Shown here: positions 43,781-52,943 of the stretch, piece by piece
Numbering within the stretch: position 1 is the stretch's first letter
How the letters are laid out: every line of letters begins with the position of its first letter
Assembly (NCBI GenBank): GCA_019636335.1
Contig: JAHBXR010000027.1
Span: 1 to 64,000 of the forward strand
Origin: Pirellulales bacterium
GTDB lineage: Bacteria > Planctomycetota > Planctomycetia > Pirellulales > JAEUIK01
Direction: 5' to 3'
DNA length: 64,000 bases
The notes under the pieces: model-generated
Told to the model about the DNA's origin: nothing
What the model saw: the letters and a program-made list of their open reading frames with translations, nothing else
The model's database searches: none
Program-made: the position numbers and the translations under genes

Positions 43781-44186
43781 GACGATACTTCTTGATCTTG
43801 GCGTCTAATTCGCGGCGAGTCATGGGATAGCCGTGGACACAACCGGGCTGAGACAGCTTGACCAACGCGATGTTCGTGTCCTCTCCCAAGCTCGCACCGA
43901 GAATCAGTTCGTCTATTCTCACGAAATGAATACGAACGACGCTGTGCGAAAAAATTTGCTCGGCGTGCGAGGTATAGACGCGCCCACCAATCGTAAGAAC
44001 GTGGTCTCCCTCGAAAGCCATTTCGATGGTTTCGATGTCATCGAAGGTTAATGAACTATGGTACTTGGCAATCTTGCGGCCCAGCCCCGTCTGACGCCGG
44101 ACATCTGCCAAATCCAGGTGCCGTGCCGGAGGCGCATGCTTGTCCGGAGGAACCCACCTGGGTAACAGCCATCCCTCGCCAAGCAT
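43767..44186 (-). CDS. Small protein of unknown function, first of a pair
   Basis: The 139-residue product from the ATG at 44186 (a TTG at 44198 is also in frame) has a Pro-rich N-terminus (LPRWVPPDKHAPPARH). The body is beta-rich (SSLTFDDIETIEMAFEGDHVLTIGGRVY and SHSVVRIHFVRIDELILGASL), with a basic tail (RRELDAKIKKYRHGTR). An inverted repeat at 44202-44273 stands in front of it and could serve as an operator. Codon and base use look less GC-rich than in clpC or the mla genes, hinting at recent gain. I do not recognise it. Confidence 0.6.
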   Translation of the reverse strand: MLGEGWLLPRWVPPDKHAPPARHLDLADVRRQTGLGRKIAKYHSSLTFDDIETIEMAFEGDHVLTIGGRVYTSHAEQIFSHSVVRIHFVRIDELILGASLGEDTNIALVKLSQPGCVHGYPMTRRELDAKIKKYRHGTR

Positions 44187-44201
44187 ATTTGCCCCCAACG
44201 C

Positions 44202-44273
44202 ACCAAATGCCCTTCGCCATCCGGCATGCTACTCCGTCTCGGGGAGCCATGCCAGCAGCGCAGGGCATTTGGT
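44202..44273. repeat. Inverted repeat upstream of the two-gene unit
   Basis: ACCAAATGCCCT (44202-44213) pairs exactly with AGGGCATTTGGT (44262-44273), and an inner GGCATG/CATGCC pair lies at 44223 and 44248. It sits 16 nt before the first small gene and may regulate it or form a hairpin. Confidence 0.65.
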
Positions 44274-44329
44274 CATTGAGTGCAGAGATCTACTTTTGCC
44301 GCCACACGTCGTGGTGCGGGGGGGCGGCC

Positions 44330-46882
44330 CTACGAGGCCGACGACTCGCTCGGTCCCTTTTCTTCGCCCCCCGTGGCGGCTGCCACCGGAGCGCCTTCCT
44401 CCGTGGTGACACCGTCGAAGACGAGCTGCTTCTTGTCTCCCACTTCCTTCACGTCGACGCGGATCAGATCCTTGCCCTGGAACTCGCCCTTGAGCAGTTC
44501 TTCGGACAGCGGATCCTCGATGTAGTTTTCCAACGCGCGACGCAGCGGACGGGCACCGAAATCGGTGTTCGAGCCCTTCTTGATCAGGAACTGCTTCGCG
44601 CCGTCGGTCAGCTCGAGCCGCAGGCCGCGCTCGCTCAGTCGCTCGCGGACCTTCGACAGCTCGATATCGATGACGTCCTTCAGGTCTTCGACCGTCAGGT
44701 GGCGGAAGACGATCACGTCGTCCACGCGGTTCAGGAACTCGGGCCGGAAGACCTTCTCGATCCGCTCGTGGACGCGTTCCTTCATGCTGTCGTACGAGGC
44801 GTCATCGTCCGGACGCTGGAAGCCGAACGACGATTCGTTCTTGATCGCCTCGGCGCCGGCGTTCGTGGTCATGATCAGCACGGTGTTGCGGAAGTCGACA
44901 TTGCGACCGAAGCTGTCGGTCAGGCGGCCTTCTTCCATCACCTGCAAGAGCATGTTGAACACGTCGGGGTGCGCCTTCTCGATCTCGTCGAGCAGCACGA
45001 CGGCGTACGGCCGGCGGCGGATCTTCTCCGTCAACTGGCCCCCTTCCTCGAAGCCGACGTAGCCCGGCGGGGCGCCGATCAAGCGGCTGACGTTGTGCTT
45101 CTCCATGTACTCGGACATGTCGATCTGGATCAGCGCGTCCTCGTCGCCGAACATGAACTCGGCCAGGGCCTTGGCGAGCAAGGTCTTACCGACGCCCGTC
45201 GGCCCGGCGAAGATGAAGCAGCCGGTCGGCCGCTTCGGATCCTTGAGGCCACTGCGGCTGCGTCGCACCGCCTTGGCGATCGAGACGATCGCCTCGTGCT
45301 GGCTGACCACCCGCTTGTGCAGATCCTTCTCCATCTCCATCAGTCGCATCGAATCTTCGGTCGTCATCCGCGTGAGCGGGATGCCGGTCATCTTCGACAC
45401 GACCTCGGCGATGACTTCCTCGTCGACCATGCCGTCGGTCTCGCGCGACTTCTCGCGCCAGTCGCGGGTCAGGTTCTGCTTCTTCTTCTTCAGCTTGTCC
45501 GCCTGGTCACGCAGCGCGGCGGCCTTTTCGAAATCCTGGTTGGCGACCGCCTCTTCCTTTTCCTTGTTCAGGCGCTCGACTTCCTCGTCGATCTCCTTGA
45601 GGTCGGGCGGACGGGTCATCGTGCGCAGACGCACGCGGGCGCCCGCCTCGTCGATCACGTCGATCGCCTTGTCGGGCAGGCAGCGTCCGGTGATATACCG
45701 GCTCGACAACTCGACCGCTGATTCCAAGGCGTCGTCAGTGATCTGCACGCGGTGGTGCGTCTCGTACCGATCGCGAAGACCCTTCAAGATCTCCACCGTC
45801 TCGGGCTTGGTCGACGGCTCGACCATCACGATCTGGAAACGGCGATCCAAGGCGCTGTCCTTCTCGATGTACTTGCGGTACTCGTCGAGGGTCGTGGCGC
45901 CGATGCACTGGATTTCACCGCGAGCCAGGGCCGGCTTGAGCACGTTCGAAGCGTCGATCGCGCCTTCCGCGCCACCGGCGCCCACCAGGGTGTGCAACTC
46001 GTCGATGAACAGGATCGTGTTCTTCGCGCGGCGGACTTCGTTCATCACCGCCTTGATGCGCTCTTCGAACTGGCCGCGATACTTCGTACCGGCGACCATC
46101 ATCGCCAGGTCGAGCACCACGATGCGCCGATCGGCCAGGAGTTCGGGCACATTGCCGTCGACGACGCGCTGGGCGAAGCCTTCGACGATGGCCGTCTTGC
46201 CGACGCCCGCCTCGCCCAACAGGACGGGGTTGTTCTTCGTGCGGCGGCAGAGAATCTGGATGGCGCGTTCGATTTCCTTCTCGCGGCCGATCACCGGATC
46301 GAGCTTGCTTTGACGAGCCAGCTCGGTGAGGTCGCGGCCGAAGCTGTCGAGCGCGGGGGTCTTCGACTTGCCGGACTTTTGCGTGTCGCCCGAGCCCGCC
46401 CCGGCGCCGGCCGGATTGCGTTCGCCCCCTTCGCTCCCTTCGATGCCGTGGCCGAGCAGGTTGAGCACCTCCTCGCGGACATCCTCGAGCTTGAGGCCCA
46501 GGTTCATCAGCACCTGGGCGGCCACGCCTTCCTGCTCGCGCAGCAGGCCGAGCAGGATGTGCTCGGTACCGACGTAGTTGTGGTTCAGATTGCGGGCTTC
46601 TTCCATCGAGTACTCGATGACCTTTTTGGCCCGCGGGGTTTGCGGCAGCTTGCCCATGGTGACCATGTCCGGTCCGCTCTGGACGAGCTTTTCGACTTCG
46701 AGGCGGATCTTGCGCAGATCGACATCGAGGTTCTTGAGCACGTTGGCGGCGACGCCGCTACCTTCCTTGATGAGACCTAGCAGCACGTGCTCGGTGCCAA
46801 TGTATTCGTGGTTAAAGCGCTGCGCTTCCTGGTTCGCCAGTTGCATGACCTTGCGTGCGCGGTCGGTAAATCGCTCGTACAT
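44330..46882 (-). CDS. clpC: ClpC AAA+ protease unfoldase
   Basis: The 850-residue protein unfolds substrates for the ClpP peptidase. It has two Clp_N repeats (FNHEYIGTEHVLLGLI and LNHNYVGTEHILLGLL), the first AAA+ module with GEAGVGKT (223-230) and ILFIDELHTLVGAGGAEGAIDA, a UVR-like middle segment (EAVANQDFEKAAALRDQADKL) and the second module with GPTGVGKTLLAKALAE, LLDEIEKAHPD and FRPEFLNRVDD. The UVR-type middle part marks it as ClpC rather than ClpB. The acidic C-tail is short. ClpP is not in the window. Confidence 0.96.
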   Translation of the reverse strand: MYERFTDRARKVMQLANQEAQRFNHEYIGTEHVLLGLIKEGSGVAANVLKNLDVDLRKIRLEVEKLVQSGPDMVTMGKLPQTPRAKKVIEYSMEEARNLNHNYVGTEHILLGLLREQEGVAAQVLMNLGLKLEDVREEVLNLLGHGIEGSEGGERNPAGAGAGSGDTQKSGKSKTPALDSFGRDLTELARQSKLDPVIGREKEIERAIQILCRRTKNNPVLLGEAGVGKTAIVEGFAQRVVDGNVPELLADRRIVVLDLAMMVAGTKYRGQFEERIKAVMNEVRRAKNTILFIDELHTLVGAGGAEGAIDASNVLKPALARGEIQCIGATTLDEYRKYIEKDSALDRRFQIVMVEPSTKPETVEILKGLRDRYETHHRVQITDDALESAVELSSRYITGRCLPDKAIDVIDEAGARVRLRTMTRPPDLKEIDEEVERLNKEKEEAVANQDFEKAAALRDQADKLKKKKQNLTRDWREKSRETDGMVDEEVIAEVVSKMTGIPLTRMTTEDSMRLMEMEKDLHKRVVSQHEAIVSIAKAVRRSRSGLKDPKRPTGCFIFAGPTGVGKTLLAKALAEFMFGDEDALIQIDMSEYMEKHNVSRLIGAPPGYVGFEEGGQLTEKIRRRPYAVVLLDEIEKAHPDVFNMLLQVMEEGRLTDSFGRNVDFRNTVLIMTTNAGAEAIKNESSFGFQRPDDDASYDSMKERVHERIEKVFRPEFLNRVDDVIVFRHLTVEDLKDVIDIELSKVRERLSERGLRLELTDGAKQFLIKKGSNTDFGARPLRRALENYIEDPLSEELLKGEFQGKDLIRVDVKEVGDKKQLVFDGVTTEEGAPVAAATGGEEKGPSESSAS

Positions 46883-47137
46883 CTAGTGCTCTCCGTCACT
46901 CGCAGGGAAACCGCCGCCATCGAGGCGTTCTTGCCTGGTCGGCGATTCCACGGGAAAGGTCTGGCACGCCACGTCCAAAAGCGGTCGTGCCCGAGTGTTG
47001 ATAGGTCTATTCGATTATTAGAGGGATGTGGTTTCGGTCGGTGTCGTTACGTCGTATTCGTTGCCCGTAGAGAAAGAGATAGGATTGTTCGGTTGGGTTC
47101 GCAGGGGCCCGGCGGGGCGGTTGGGTCGCGGGTGTTC

Positions 47138-47734
47138 TCAGGCAGCTTCGTGCAGGGAGATGTTTTCGTTTTCGTCCGCGACGGGCGTCTCGGCTTCGTT
47201 CTCTACGGCCATTCGTTCTTGCGCCAGGGCGAGCAGGGCTCGCTCGCGGCGGATTTCATCGATCCATTTCTCGCCGCCGTCCAGGCGCTCGAGTCGAGCC
47301 AAGACGCGTTGTGCTTCGTCGTGCCGCCGCGTGCGGCGGTAAAGCGAAGCCAGCAAGAGCCGCGCGTCGACATCTCGTGGATCGCGGGCGAGCAACTCGT
47401 GCAGCGTCGTTTCGGCGTCGAGCCAATGCCCGCGGAGATAGTCGTCGCGGGCCCGCTCAAACAAACCGGCTTCCCGAACTTCGAGCGAGGCGGCACTTTG
47501 CCGCCACCGCCATCGGCAGCCTGCCACGACCGACGCCAGATAGCAGGCGCCGAGCACGGTCCATGCCGTGGTACGCACGGCAGGACTCACGAGTTCGGTC
47601 CACGCATAACTGACGACGAGCGCGCCGTCGAGGAGGAGAGAGAAGCCGACCGCCAAGGCCAGACCGGACCAGGTGCCGCGCATCCAGAGCTGTGGAAGAC
47701 CCGGCCAAAGACATGTCCACCAGGCCCCGCGCAT
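47138..47734 (-). CDS. Membrane protein with TPR-like helical tail
   Basis: The 198-residue protein has two or three membrane segments in its first 75 residues (LALAVGFSLLLDGALVVSYAW and TAWTVLGACYLASVVAGC). A TPR-like region follows (RARDDYLRGHWLDAETTLHELLARDPRDVDARLLLASLYRRTRRHDEAQRVL), pointing to a protein-binding role at the membrane. It lies upstream of clpC on the same strand but about 255 nt away. The partner is unknown. Confidence 0.75.
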   Translation of the reverse strand: MRGAWWTCLWPGLPQLWMRGTWSGLALAVGFSLLLDGALVVSYAWTELVSPAVRTTAWTVLGACYLASVVAGCRWRWRQSAASLEVREAGLFERARDDYLRGHWLDAETTLHELLARDPRDVDARLLLASLYRRTRRHDEAQRVLARLERLDGGEKWIDEIRRERALLALAQERMAVENEAETPVADENENISLHEAA

Positions 47735-48016
47735 CGGTCCAGCTCCATCCGCCTCAAGACGCCTGGCGATCCATTCGCCGCTGAATTCTAACTCTTAATA
47801 TGACACCGATCAAGGCAACCGAAAGTCACGCTTCAAGTTAGGTTGATAGCACACTGGCGGCGCCAAGGCTACACCGATCTGAATCTCGCGAAGTTGAACC
47901 ACCACGGCAACTTCCGCACTTTCCCCAGATCCGCGCCCTGCGACTTGGCGCAAAGTGGGGCAACGACGTCGACATGGCGTTTGCGATCGCCACCGGGGGG
48001 TGGCACACTGGAGGCT

Positions 48017-49651
48017 ATGGGACATCTTCTTACCGCCGCCGCCGAACGAGCCCTCGAAGCCGCATGGCAGTGGTCCAGTTGTAGCGATTCGGACGCCCTG
48101 GGACTGCCCGAGCTGCTGATGGGGCTGTTGGCCGAAACCGAGTGCCGGGCTGCTTTGATGCTCGAGGCGCGTGGCGTCACGGTCGAGGACGTATGCCGGC
48201 AGTGGCCCGAGCTGTCGCCACGCACAGCCGCGGCGCCCCTGCCGCGGCGTCTGGCAGACGAGGTCGTGAACTCGTTCGCGGCGGCCGAGTCGCATCTGGC
48301 TGACTTTCCCCGGCCGCTGGCCCTGGCCACCGAGTTCATCCTGTTGGGGATCATCGCCGATGCTGGTCCGGCCGGTCGCTGGTTGACCCAGCAGGGGCTC
48401 GACCTCGCCTCGGTCGAACGTGAGATTCACACGTTTTACGACCACATCGCCGGACCCCTGGCCGTGGAACCGAGCGACGATCTGGAAGACGAGGCCGAAG
48501 CTTCCCTCCTCGGCGAGGTGCGTGAGCCTGCGGCCGCATCGCGTGCCCTCGATTCTGGGGCCAAAACTCCTGCCGTGCCGTCTCGGGGGAGCACGACCGC
48601 CGTGTGGCGGATTCTCGATGCCGAAGCCAATCGGGCCGGCGAAGCCCTGCGTGTCGTCGAAGACTACGTCCGCTTCGCGCTCGACGATCGACACCTGGCA
48701 ACGTTGATGAAGGGCCTGCGGCACGATTTCGCGGCGACGGTCTCTGCCCTGCCCCTCGATCGCCGGCATGCCGCGCGCGACACCCAGGCCGACGTGGGTA
48801 CCACCATTACCAGCCCCGCCGAGCGACGGCGCACCGACGAGACGGCGGTCGTCACGGCTAATCTGCGCCGCGCGGCCGAATCTTTGCGCAGCCTGGAGGA
48901 GTTCTCGAAAACGGTCGCGGCCGAGATCGCGTCGCGGTTCGAGACGCTGCGCTATCGCACCTACACGTTGGAACGGGCGATTGACATCACGCGCACCAGC
49001 GGCGAACGACTCGTCGGCGCGCAGCTCTACGTCCTCATCGATGGTGGCACGTCGGACGACGCCTTCGTCGCACTGGCCGCTCCACTCGTCGAGGCGGGCG
49101 TACACGTGCTCCAACTGCGCGATAAGCAGCTCGACGATCGCGAGCTACTCGCACGGGCACGATTGCTACGCTCCCTCACGCGCGACACCGACACCTTGTT
49201 TATCGTGAATGACCGGCCCGACATCGCGGCGCTCGCCGAGGCCGATGGCGTCCACGTCGGCCAGGAGGAACTGGCGGTAAAGGACGCACGCTCGATCGTC
49301 GGGCCCGATCGCTTGATCGGCGTCTCGACCCACTCGATCGAGCAAGCGCGGGCCGCGGTGCTCGACGGCGCGAACTACATCGGCGTCGGACCGACGTTCG
49401 CCTCGCATACCAAGCAGTTCGCGGAGTTTCCGGGAGTCTCCTTGTTGCGTGCCGTCGCGGCCGAGATCACGCTGCCAGTCTTCGCGATCGGTGGCATCGC
49501 GGCGCAGAATCTCGACGAGGTGTTGGCCACGGGCATCGAACGCGTCGCGGTCAGTTCGGCCGTCGTCGGGGCGTCCGATCCCGCGGCGGCGGCCGGCCGG
49601 TTGTTGGGGCGTCTGGCCTCGGTGCGTTCTCGGCTCGAGCTGGCCGATTAA
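48017..49651 (+). CDS. thiE: Fusion of Clp_N-like, ThiD2-like and ThiE (thiamine-phosphate synthase) domains
   Basis: The 544-residue protein begins at the ATG at 48017, with GGAGG before it. Residues 1-145 resemble a double Clp_N repeat (LGLPELLMGLLAETECRAALMLEARGV, ATEFILLGIIADAGPAGRWL). A disordered linker follows. Residues 196-325 match the ThiD2-like HMP-P kinase domain (WRILDAEANRAGEALRVVEDYVRFALDD, LRHDFA). Residues 335-535 are ThiE: LQLRDKQLDD, VNDRPDIAALAEADGVHVGQEEL, GVSTHS, YIGVGPTFASHTK and AIGGI. The last two parts should phosphorylate HMP-P and join it to the thiazole to give thiamine phosphate. The Clp_N part is unexpected. Confidence 0.87.
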   Translation: MGHLLTAAAERALEAAWQWSSCSDSDALGLPELLMGLLAETECRAALMLEARGVTVEDVCRQWPELSPRTAAAPLPRRLADEVVNSFAAAESHLADFPRPLALATEFILLGIIADAGPAGRWLTQQGLDLASVEREIHTFYDHIAGPLAVEPSDDLEDEAEASLLGEVREPAAASRALDSGAKTPAVPSRGSTTAVWRILDAEANRAGEALRVVEDYVRFALDDRHLATLMKGLRHDFAATVSALPLDRRHAARDTQADVGTTITSPAERRRTDETAVVTANLRRAAESLRSLEEFSKTVAAEIASRFETLRYRTYTLERAIDITRTSGERLVGAQLYVLIDGGTSDDAFVALAAPLVEAGVHVLQLRDKQLDDRELLARARLLRSLTRDTDTLFIVNDRPDIAALAEADGVHVGQEELAVKDARSIVGPDRLIGVSTHSIEQARAAVLDGANYIGVGPTFASHTKQFAEFPGVSLLRAVAAEITLPVFAIGGIAAQNLDEVLATGIERVAVSSAVVGASDPAAAAGRLLGRLASVRSRLELAD

Positions 49652-50391
49652 GGCGGGGGCTCTTCCCCCTCGAGCGGAACCAGGTATTCCTGGCCGGTGA
49701 TGGTGAGCTCGGGCATGCTCACCTGGTACGGCTCTGCCAGCAGCCGTGCGACGAACTCGTGCATTTCCTGCTCGTAACCGCGCTGGTAGCCGTTCCACAC
49801 GCCGCGGATCTTGCCCGAGCGATCGAGAATGATGGTCGTGGGAAATCCCGGCACGCCCACGATGAGATCCGCCGCGGTCATCGTCTGATTGTCGACGTCG
49901 AGGTATACCGGCAACTTGAGGCCGGTCGCGTCGAGAAACTGGCGCGTTTCCGTGGCGAGCGTCCGCGGATCGACATCCTCGCCGAACGGATAGGAGACGG
50001 CCGCGACCGCGAAGTCTTCGTGCGTGGCGAACTCCTGCGCGAGGACCTGTAAGCGCGGGAGTTCCTCGCGGCAGGGAGGACACCACGTGCCCCAGAAGTT
50101 GAGCAGCGTGACCTTGCCGGCAAAATCGGTCAGGCCCACCAGCCGGCCGTCGTCGACCGACCGCAGGCTGACGAAGAACAGCGTTCGGCCTGCCGCGGGA
50201 TGATGCTCGCCCCGTTCGCCTCCACCGGGCGGAGTGCGCCAGATGGAGTAGATCACGTAGGCCGTGCCGATTAAAACCAGCACGATCGCCAGCACCGTGC
50301 GGCCGTTTGAGCCACTGGCCGGCGACACCGTCGGCGTAGCGCCTTGCGCAGGGCGATCGTCGCTTGCACCCGTGGCTTCCGATGAAGTCAA
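49648..50391 (-). CDS. TlpA-type membrane-anchored thioredoxin
   Basis: The 247-residue protein has a disordered N-terminus, one membrane anchor (TVLAIVLVLIGTAYVIYSIW) and an outer thioredoxin domain: VTLLNFWGTWCPPCREELPRL with the WCPPC active site, then the cis-Pro loop VPGFPTTIILD. It should reduce or shuffle disulfides outside the cytoplasm, for example in cytochrome c maturation. Its stop overlaps the end of the convergent thiE fusion gene by 4 nt. A second TlpA-type gene lies at 52944-54182. Confidence 0.88.
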   Translation of the reverse strand: MTSSEATGASDDRPAQGATPTVSPASGSNGRTVLAIVLVLIGTAYVIYSIWRTPPGGGERGEHHPAAGRTLFFVSLRSVDDGRLVGLTDFAGKVTLLNFWGTWCPPCREELPRLQVLAQEFATHEDFAVAAVSYPFGEDVDPRTLATETRQFLDATGLKLPVYLDVDNQTMTAADLIVGVPGFPTTIILDRSGKIRGVWNGYQRGYEQEMHEFVARLLAEPYQVSMPELTITGQEYLVPLEGEEPPP

Positions 50392-50557
50392 ACGCGCCTC
50401 CGGCCGGCAGCAGATTCATTCGCGCGCGAGAATTCAGTGGAGCGTGCGAACCGTTCCACGATAACATACGTCTTTCGCCGAGCGAAACTGGCACGGCTTA
50501 TTTTCCGCCGGGGATTAAAATAGGATCCCAATCAGTTGAGTTAGAGCGGACACGGAA

Positions 50558-50586
50558 TTGACAAACTTGTCATATCATACTAGGTT
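50558..50586 (+). promoter_or_regulatory. Sigma70-type promoter of the toxin-antitoxin fusion gene
   Basis: TTGACA (50558-50563) and TAGGTT (50581-50586) are separated by 17 nt. The expected start of transcription falls at about the GTG start codon (50593), so the mRNA may be leaderless. Confidence 0.6.
50559..50572. promoter_or_regulatory. Probable operator of the toxin-antitoxin gene
   Basis: TGACAAACTTGTCA is a perfect 6+6 palindrome with a 2-nt centre, overlapping the -35 box. An XRE-type antitoxin is encoded just downstream, so self-repression at this site is likely. Confidence 0.6.
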
Positions 50587-50592
50587 GTTCTC

Positions 50593-51237
50593 GTGGCGAC
50601 GGTGTTGGTTGCTCCCGCGGCCCAAAAGCAATTCGACGCGCTGCCTGTGGTGATTCAAGCGTGCGTCGAAAAGGTCTATCACCGACTAGAGCGCTGGCCG
50701 CACGTGAGTGGAGCGAGGCCGTTGGCCGGCGAACTAGCAGGACGGTGGCGCATCCGCACCGGCGATTATCGCATCCAGTTTTCGGCGAGCGCCGACGTGG
50801 TGACTGTCGAAAAAATTGGACACCGCGATGGATTCTATGAGGAGTGGAGCATGAGCACGGCAGAGCAAGTGGTGACGCGGGGTGGGAAACGGTTTGTCCT
50901 GGTTGAAGAGGGGCGGTGGAAAAAACTCTGCCAGTTGGCGGCGCGAGGCGCTACGCCCGTGGACAACCTGTTGCCCGCCTACCCGCCGGCCGATGCCGAT
51001 GGCAACCGGCCTGCCGTGGCACACGCTCGGGTGTCGATAGCCCGCAAGATTATCGCGTCTCGCCAGGCGGCGGGGCTGTCGCAAGAGCAACTGGCCAAGC
51101 TGGCGGGGATTCGGCAGGAAACCTTGTGTCGCCTGGAAACCGGCAAACATTCCCCCACCGTCCGCACGGTCGAGAAGATCGATCGCGCTCTACAGAGAGC
51201 CACCAAGTCAGCCCGCCGAAAGGGTTCGCCCGCGTGA
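50593..51237 (+). CDS. RelE/ParE-like toxin fused in frame to XRE-type antitoxin
   Basis: The frame codes 214 residues from the GTG at 50593. Residues 1-84 match RelE/ParE toxins: AAQKQFDALP, KVYHRLERWPHVSGARPLAGELAGRWRIRTGDYRIQF and VTVEKIGHRDGFYEE. Residues 87-214 look like a complete antitoxin: an N-terminal strand region (GGKRFVLVEEGRWKKL) and a helix-turn-helix (IIASRQAAGLSQEQLAKLAGIRQETLCRLETGKHSPTV). The join is EEWSM, where TGG replaces a likely stop and the antitoxin ATG (50851) keeps its own GGAG site. Antitoxin alone may therefore also be made. Whether the fused toxin is active is unknown. Confidence 0.85.
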   Translation: MATVLVAPAAQKQFDALPVVIQACVEKVYHRLERWPHVSGARPLAGELAGRWRIRTGDYRIQFSASADVVTVEKIGHRDGFYEEWSMSTAEQVVTRGGKRFVLVEEGRWKKLCQLAARGATPVDNLLPAYPPADADGNRPAVAHARVSIARKIIASRQAAGLSQEQLAKLAGIRQETLCRLETGKHSPTVRTVEKIDRALQRATKSARRKGSPA

Positions 51238-51375
51238 AACAAACGATAGGCGATCTGGAGTCAACGACGCTACCTGTTTGTGGCGGATGCCAATCCCCAC
51301 GACAACAGCCCAGCGGGCGGGTACGATTCTAGACAGGTTGCGTTGCATCGTGGCCACCACTTCCACGCTGCACAA

Positions 51376-51461
<86 letters not shown>

Positions 51462-51512
51462 CTGAGTTTGCCGCGTAGTGGGTGGCGCGGCTGCGACGCT
51501 GGCAGCGATCAT

Positions 51513-52460
51513 TCAACCAGCCTGTCGTTCGGTCGGACGGAAGAGCAGTTCGTCGAATTCGCTCCTCAATTCCGCCAGACGGGCCGGCGTCCACCAGGCA
51601 CGGAACTGTTGCTCGCTTTGATCGCGGGCGGCGCCTTCGATGCGCATCAGTTCTTCGATCAGCGGCCGAGGCAGGTCGCTCTCGCCCGATTCGGACCAGG
51701 CGCGAAAGCGCTCGTACGCGCCGGCGTGGTCGTTCAGCGCGCCCAGCAGTTCCTGTAGTTTCTCGACCGTGGGATAGATATCTTCTCTCAGTGGCGAACC
51801 GAACGCGCCGACAAAGATCTCGATCGCATAGCGAAGCTGCTTGCCGAGAATGCGGAAGGCGTGCAGCGATGGTAGATCGGCGAGATCCCCTGCGCCTGCC
51901 GTGAAGAAACTTTCGACGATCGGATTCAAGCAGGCCCGGGCCGCCAGCGCGAAGCCGGGTTCGCCCCGTTCGGCCATCTCTCCGCGCGGCCGGGTACGTA
52001 CGAGCAGTTCGTCGACTTGATCGGGGAAGTCCTGCTGGCGCTGCTTCTCGTAGATTTCTGCCAGTGGTCTCTGCGCGGTCTTGCGTCGGCGCTCGAGGGC
52101 CCCCAGCAGTTGCCGTCCGCCTTGATCGGCGCGTTCGCGCGCCCAGGCGCGATAACGGTCGATCAGCACATCGAGATCGCGCGCCTCGCCCGCGGCGCGG
52201 CGAATGTGTTGCAAGGAGCGTTTGATGCGCTTCGAGCGCTTGGGGGGCAGCACTGCCTCGAAGGCCGCCACCGTGGCCATGGCCCGGCGCGTGCAGACGC
52301 GTAGCTGGTGTACGTATTCCACGTCGCGATCGGCGTGTCGGGCCGACCGTTTGAGGTAGTACCACACGAGACGCAGGCGCGGCTCGAGCGCCGTCCGCGC
52401 CGCGCTCGAGAGCGGTGCGTCGGGAGCGATTCCCTCGATCCATTTGCTCTTGCGAATCAT
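51513..52460 (-). CDS. CHAD-domain protein
   Basis: The 315-residue helical protein has the CHAD pattern of conserved His and basic residues: VEYVHQLRVCTRRAMATVAAFEAVLP, HIRRAAGEARDLDVLIDRY, LHAFRILGKQLRYAIEIFVGAF and LQELLGALNDHAGAYERF. CHAD domains bind polyphosphate and are often found on polyphosphate granules; no CYTH triphosphatase domain or gene is adjacent. The ATG at 52460 gives MIRKSKWIEGI. It converges on the tRNA-Leu gene. Confidence 0.9.
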   Translation of the reverse strand: MIRKSKWIEGIAPDAPLSSAARTALEPRLRLVWYYLKRSARHADRDVEYVHQLRVCTRRAMATVAAFEAVLPPKRSKRIKRSLQHIRRAAGEARDLDVLIDRYRAWARERADQGGRQLLGALERRRKTAQRPLAEIYEKQRQQDFPDQVDELLVRTRPRGEMAERGEPGFALAARACLNPIVESFFTAGAGDLADLPSLHAFRILGKQLRYAIEIFVGAFGSPLREDIYPTVEKLQELLGALNDHAGAYERFRAWSESGESDLPRPLIEELMRIEGAARDQSEQQFRAWWTPARLAELRSEFDELLFRPTERQAG

Positions 52461-52943
52461 CGCTCGGGCAACCGACCATCGGGGCCGGCTGGCATCCTGG
52501 TTGATGGAGTGGCAGCGCTCAGCAGGGCCGTTCCCCACGCAAGCCGGCTCCACCCGCACTCGACACGCCCCTGAAGAAGAGCACACGTTTTGCAGTCAAC
52601 GCTCCGCGAACGTGCCACCGGTCAGGAGATCGACCGGTTCGCGGCGTCTGGGGCCGCGACGTGTCCATTCACCCTGCATTGTGGCAGCCAGAACGCGCGA
52701 CGTCCACAAGGGGCGAGCACAAAAGGGTCCGGCAAGACTTGGATCGTGCCCACTCGCCGCTGCTTCCAGCCTGGCACGCTCGATGCGAGAGGGGCAAAGG
52801 TCTCGCGCGCGACACCGACGCAACGGCGTCGGGGCGCAAGAAAAAGACCCCGGCACGCTGCGTCACGTGCCGGGGCCTGCTCGATGAACTACCGTCGTGG
52901 TCGGGAACGGTTGCGCTAGCGTCCCCGACCGCAGACGTACGTC
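52461..52943. other. Intergenic interval with one terminator
   Basis: No gene is supported here. It contains the terminator at 52841-52875 and the upstream region of the CHAD gene. No clear promoter was fixed. Confidence 0.5.
52841..52875 (-). terminator. Intrinsic terminator after the second TlpA-type gene
   Basis: CCCCGGCACG (52848-52857) pairs exactly with CGTGCCGGGG (52866-52875) around an 8-nt loop, and on the minus strand TCTTTTTC follows. It lies 68 nt after the stop of the gene that ends at 52944. Confidence 0.88.

Noticed and set aside
43484..44186. Polymorphic toxin and immunity pair
   Set aside because: No toxin domain, secretion marker or Rhs-type junction was recognised; only the gene plan hints at it.
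44051..45721. Plus-strand open frame of 556 codons opposite clpC
   Set aside because: It is antisense to the second AAA+ module of clpC and has no ribosome site or domain.
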